Below, one piece after another: positions 61,932-64,000 of a DNA stretch of 64,000 bases. Position 1 is the stretch's first letter; every line of letters starts with the position of its first letter. Under the pieces are notes generated by a model. That model had not been told where the DNA came from, did not search any database, and saw nothing but the letters and a program-made list of their open reading frames with translations. This DNA is from Bacteroidetes bacterium HGW-Bacteroidetes-10. GTDB taxonomy: Bacteria > Bacteroidota > Bacteroidia > Bacteroidales > UBA932. The position numbers were made by a program, and so were the translations under genes. Location of the stretch: the NCBI GenBank assembly GCA_002842695.1, contig PHDT01000001.1, forward strand, positions 62,001 to 126,000, written 5' to 3'.

Positions 61932-63286
61932 ATAAAATCATAGTAAAAGCAGGGAATGTCACCTTCGGAGGTGACAATCCTATAGTTGTACAGACAATGT
62001 GCAACACTCCTACCCAGGATATTGATGCATCCTTTGAACAGTGTATGAGACTTTCAAAGGCCGGAGCACAGCTTATCAGACTGACAACTCAGGGAATGAA
62101 AGAGGTGGCTGCGCTTAAGATAATCAAAGAGAGACTTCGTGATGCAGGAATAGAAACTCCCCTCTCAGCTGATGTTCATTTCACCTCAGATGTGGCTATT
62201 GCTGCGGCTGAGGTTGCAGATAAGGTCCGTATAAACCCGGGAAACTTTGCAAGAGATCACGAAACTGCAAGAGAGCAGTTTCGCAGGCTTACTGAGGTCT
62301 GCAGGGAAAGGAATTGTGCCATAAGAATTGGTGTCAATCACGGTTCCCTTGGTGAGAGGATAATTGATAAGTATGGCGACTCTCCCCTGGGGATGAAAGA
62401 ATCTGCTCTCGAGTGGATAAATATGGCTCAGGAATTTAATTTCGATCAGATAATTGTCTCTCTGAAGGCTAGCAACACCAGAGTGATGACCGATGCATAC
62501 AGGTTACTGTATAAAGAGTTTGAAAGCATGGGAGTTGCGTATCCGCTTCACCTTGGAGTTACAGAGGCTGGAAATGGTGAGTCAGGCAGGATTAAATCTG
62601 CAGTAGGGCTTGCAACGCTACTCTCTGACGGAATTGGGGACACAATTCGTGTTTCCCTTACTGAAGATCCTCAGAAAGAGATACCTGTTGCTTCATACAT
62701 TGCAAGTTATTTCTCAGACAGAAAGAGAAACTTCATAATACCAAATATCTACAGAAAAGGCTCAGATCCAGCCGTTATTGAGGCTTCATATTCAGAACCG
62801 GACTGGCAAAGTTTTATACTCAGGGCAGCGTGTGACCTGGGGCCTTTAATGCTTGACAATATTGCCGATGATGTAACTCTGAAAGTTACAATTGGCGGTT
62901 CTGCAGCAAAAGATGAGGATATCTCCCGTTTTCGTGATGAGCTTCTGCAGGCTTCAAGAAGAAAGTTCACCAAACCTGAGTATATTGCCTGCCCGGGCTG
63001 CGGCAGAACTCTGTTTGACCTTGAGACTGTATTTGAAGAGGTTAAGAAAAGGACTTCACACCTTAAGGGCTACAATATTGCCGTTATGGGGTGCGTGGTA
63101 AACGGCCCCGGTGAAATGGCAGATGCAGATTACGGATATGTGGGAGAAGGCAGAAACAAGGTTAGTATATACAGAGGGAAAACTCCTGTATACAGATCTG
63201 TTCCGCAGGATGAGGCAATTGACAAACTACTCTCCCTTATTGAGGAAGATGCTCGCAATAAAGTCTTCCGCCCCCGGCTCGGATAA
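61928..63286 (+). CDS. ispG: 4-hydroxy-3-methylbut-2-enyl diphosphate synthase (IspG/GcpE) with shortened insertion
   Basis: A 452-residue [4Fe-4S] enzyme of the MEP isoprenoid pathway. The TIM-barrel domain occupies about 1-245, ending in VSLTEDP (242-248). The C-terminal cluster domain has C355 and C358 (ACPGCGRTLFD) and C389 (MGCVVNGPGE) with the catalytic Glu next to it. Between these, about 100 residues (253-354) replace the roughly 24-residue link of E. coli-type IspG. Many Bacteroidota have an insertion of about 260 residues (domain A*). Here only the last part (CDLGPLMLDNIADD) is recognisable. Enzymatic residues are all present. Confidence 0.9.
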   Translation: MNKIIVKAGNVTFGGDNPIVVQTMCNTPTQDIDASFEQCMRLSKAGAQLIRLTTQGMKEVAALKIIKERLRDAGIETPLSADVHFTSDVAIAAAEVADKVRINPGNFARDHETAREQFRRLTEVCRERNCAIRIGVNHGSLGERIIDKYGDSPLGMKESALEWINMAQEFNFDQIIVSLKASNTRVMTDAYRLLYKEFESMGVAYPLHLGVTEAGNGESGRIKSAVGLATLLSDGIGDTIRVSLTEDPQKEIPVASYIASYFSDRKRNFIIPNIYRKGSDPAVIEASYSEPDWQSFILRAACDLGPLMLDNIADDVTLKVTIGGSAAKDEDISRFRDELLQASRRKFTKPEYIACPGCGRTLFDLETVFEEVKKRTSHLKGYNIAVMGCVVNGPGEMADADYGYVGEGRNKVSIYRGKTPVYRSVPQDEAIDKLLSLIEEDARNKVFRPRLG

Positions 63287-64000
63287 CTATTAACTTATCT
63301 CCTGTTCCGGCCATTCCAATTTCCATTGTGGCTTCGTACCACTTGCCTTCAATTTCGATTTTTCCTGATGGTCTCATCGAACTTTTTGCAGTTGCTATCT
63401 TTCCAACAAGATGGTCAAGAGATCCGTCAACACTTACGTAACCTTTGCTTGATGAAAGGCTGGTATTAAGGGCCAGACCAGAGAAACTTCTCCCGGGTAT
63501 AAGCCTCCCGGCCAGCCAGATTGAGAGCACCAAAGAGCTGAAACCAGACAATAGTACAATTGAGAGAGGTTTAATTATTACAAGAAAATTGTACTCTCCC
63601 TTCATATAGAATAAATCATTATCAATCATGGCAAAAGAGAGTCCGGTTACTGTAAGTATAATTCCTGAAATTCCGGCAACACCAAACCCAGGAATAACGA
63701 ATATCTCTGCCATTATCAGAAGAATCCCCAGGATAAAGACTATCAGCTCCCAGTTTTCTGCCATACCCTCAAGATATAGAGGTGAAAAATACAACACTGC
63801 ACCAATAATTGCCGCAGCCGATGGGAAACCTATCCCGGGACTCTGAAGCTCGAAGTAGATTCCTCCAATTATCAGCATCAGTAACAGCCCCTGAATGTAT
63901 GGCTTTAAAAAGAAAGAGATAATTTTATCAAGAGTTGTAACTCTCTGCTTTTCTAGTTTATATACCTCTTCCGGTGATACAGCCATGGCAACCTCATCAA
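63237..64000 (-). CDS. nfeD: NfeD family membrane protein (partial, 5' end outside window)
   Basis: The minus-strand frame is open through the right edge; the ATG at 63986 is internal, since codons continue upstream to 64000 (DEVAMAVSPEEV). The visible 254 residues contain four membrane helices (PYIQGLLLMLIIGGIYFELQ, then IFVIPGFGVAGISGI) and a C-terminal OB-like NfeD domain (LVGKIATAKSSMRPSGKIEI). The upstream portion outside the window should be the ClpP-like serine protease of long NfeD proteins. By family it works with a stomatin/flotillin partner in membrane quality control. The final 50 bases overlap the end of ispG. Confidence 0.85.
   Translation of the reverse strand, partial: DEVAMAVSPEEVYKLEKQRVTTLDKIISFFLKPYIQGLLLMLIIGGIYFELQSPGIGFPSAAAIIGAVLYFSPLYLEGMAENWELIVFILGILLIMAEIFVIPGFGVAGISGIILTVTGLSFAMIDNDLFYMKGEYNFLVIIKPLSIVLLSGFSSLVLSIWLAGRLIPGRSFSGLALNTSLSSSKGYVSVDGSLDHLVGKIATAKSSMRPSGKIEIEGKWYEATMEIGMAGTGDKLIVIRAGGGRLYCEHLPQ

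Noticed and set aside
1-64000. tRNA, rRNA, CRISPR arrays, insertion sequences, integrases or phage genes.
   Set aside because: None was recognised when reading both strands; repeats found are short and tied to promoters or terminators.

Overview
The window reads as chromosome of an anaerobic or oxygen-tolerant Bacteroidota (Bacteroidales-like) bacterium. Seen directly: AT-rich intergenic DNA, promoter boxes of the form TAnnTTTG (the Bacteroidota -7 element), few Shine-Dalgarno sequences, many lipoproteins and outer-membrane barrels. Families typical of the phylum include a TamL-type assembly lipoprotein, a PCMD-domain lipoprotein, a short SpeA, a NagB-LmbE fusion and an IspG with an inserted domain. 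HydG, a flavodiiron protein and a PPi-type phosphofructokinase point to fermentative anaerobic metabolism. No rRNA, tRNA, CRISPR array, insertion sequence or phage gene was recognised. No stretch longer than about 240 bases lacks a gene.

Layout. 1-2968 (-): sugar-isomerase-like protein, secreted M28 peptidase and a partial Rossmann/DUF2520 protein. 3029-3943 (+): CDF metal exporter. 4003-7975 (-): DUF3467 protein, EtfB, EtfA and acyl-CoA dehydrogenase, an acyl-CoA redox operon. 8094-17227 (+): a tight operon of valS, PCMD lipoprotein, thioesterase, tatA, tatC, ABC-F ATPase and rlmB. 17193-19315 (-): speA plus a second TrmH-type methyltransferase. 19464-21734 (+): tamL. 21739-25277 (-): rlmD, an AlkD-like glycosylase and mnmE. 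25375-29948 (+): a surface/periplasmic protein, rarA and a NagB-LmbE fusion whose NagB half has lost its catalytic loop. 30104-35556 (+): complete 2-oxoacid (pyruvate) dehydrogenase, pdhA-pdhB-E2-lpd, followed after a terminator by a lipoate ligase. 35626-39016 (+): hybrid histidine kinase and SRAP/HMCES protein. 39034-39480 (-): Hsp20. 39718-41217 (+): GH10-like lipoprotein. 41237-42619 (-): secreted alpha/beta hydrolase. 42688-46010 (-): a self-contained three-gene unit of two YjbH-like outer-membrane proteins around a His-tailed lipoprotein. 46202-48283 (+): umuD, a VanZ-like gene and umuC, all overlapping. 48264-51152 (-): PPi-type phosphofructokinase and a cytoplasmic GH13 enzyme. 51217-63286 (+): a 12-kb run of nine nearly touching genes, ligA, flavodiiron protein, FlK-like thioesterase, yihY, hydG, rel, Ig-like lipoprotein, barrel protein and ispG. 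63237-64000 (-): partial nfeD.

Most of this is core metabolism and housekeeping. The parts that look least described are the YjbH/lipoprotein/YjbH unit, the VanZ gene inside the UmuDC operon, the NagB-LmbE fusion without its catalytic Asp/His loop, the shortened IspG insertion, and several exact inverted or direct repeats placed at promoter boxes (before speA, the NagB-LmbE fusion, the hybrid kinase and umuD). All functional links between neighbours are inferred from order and spacing.
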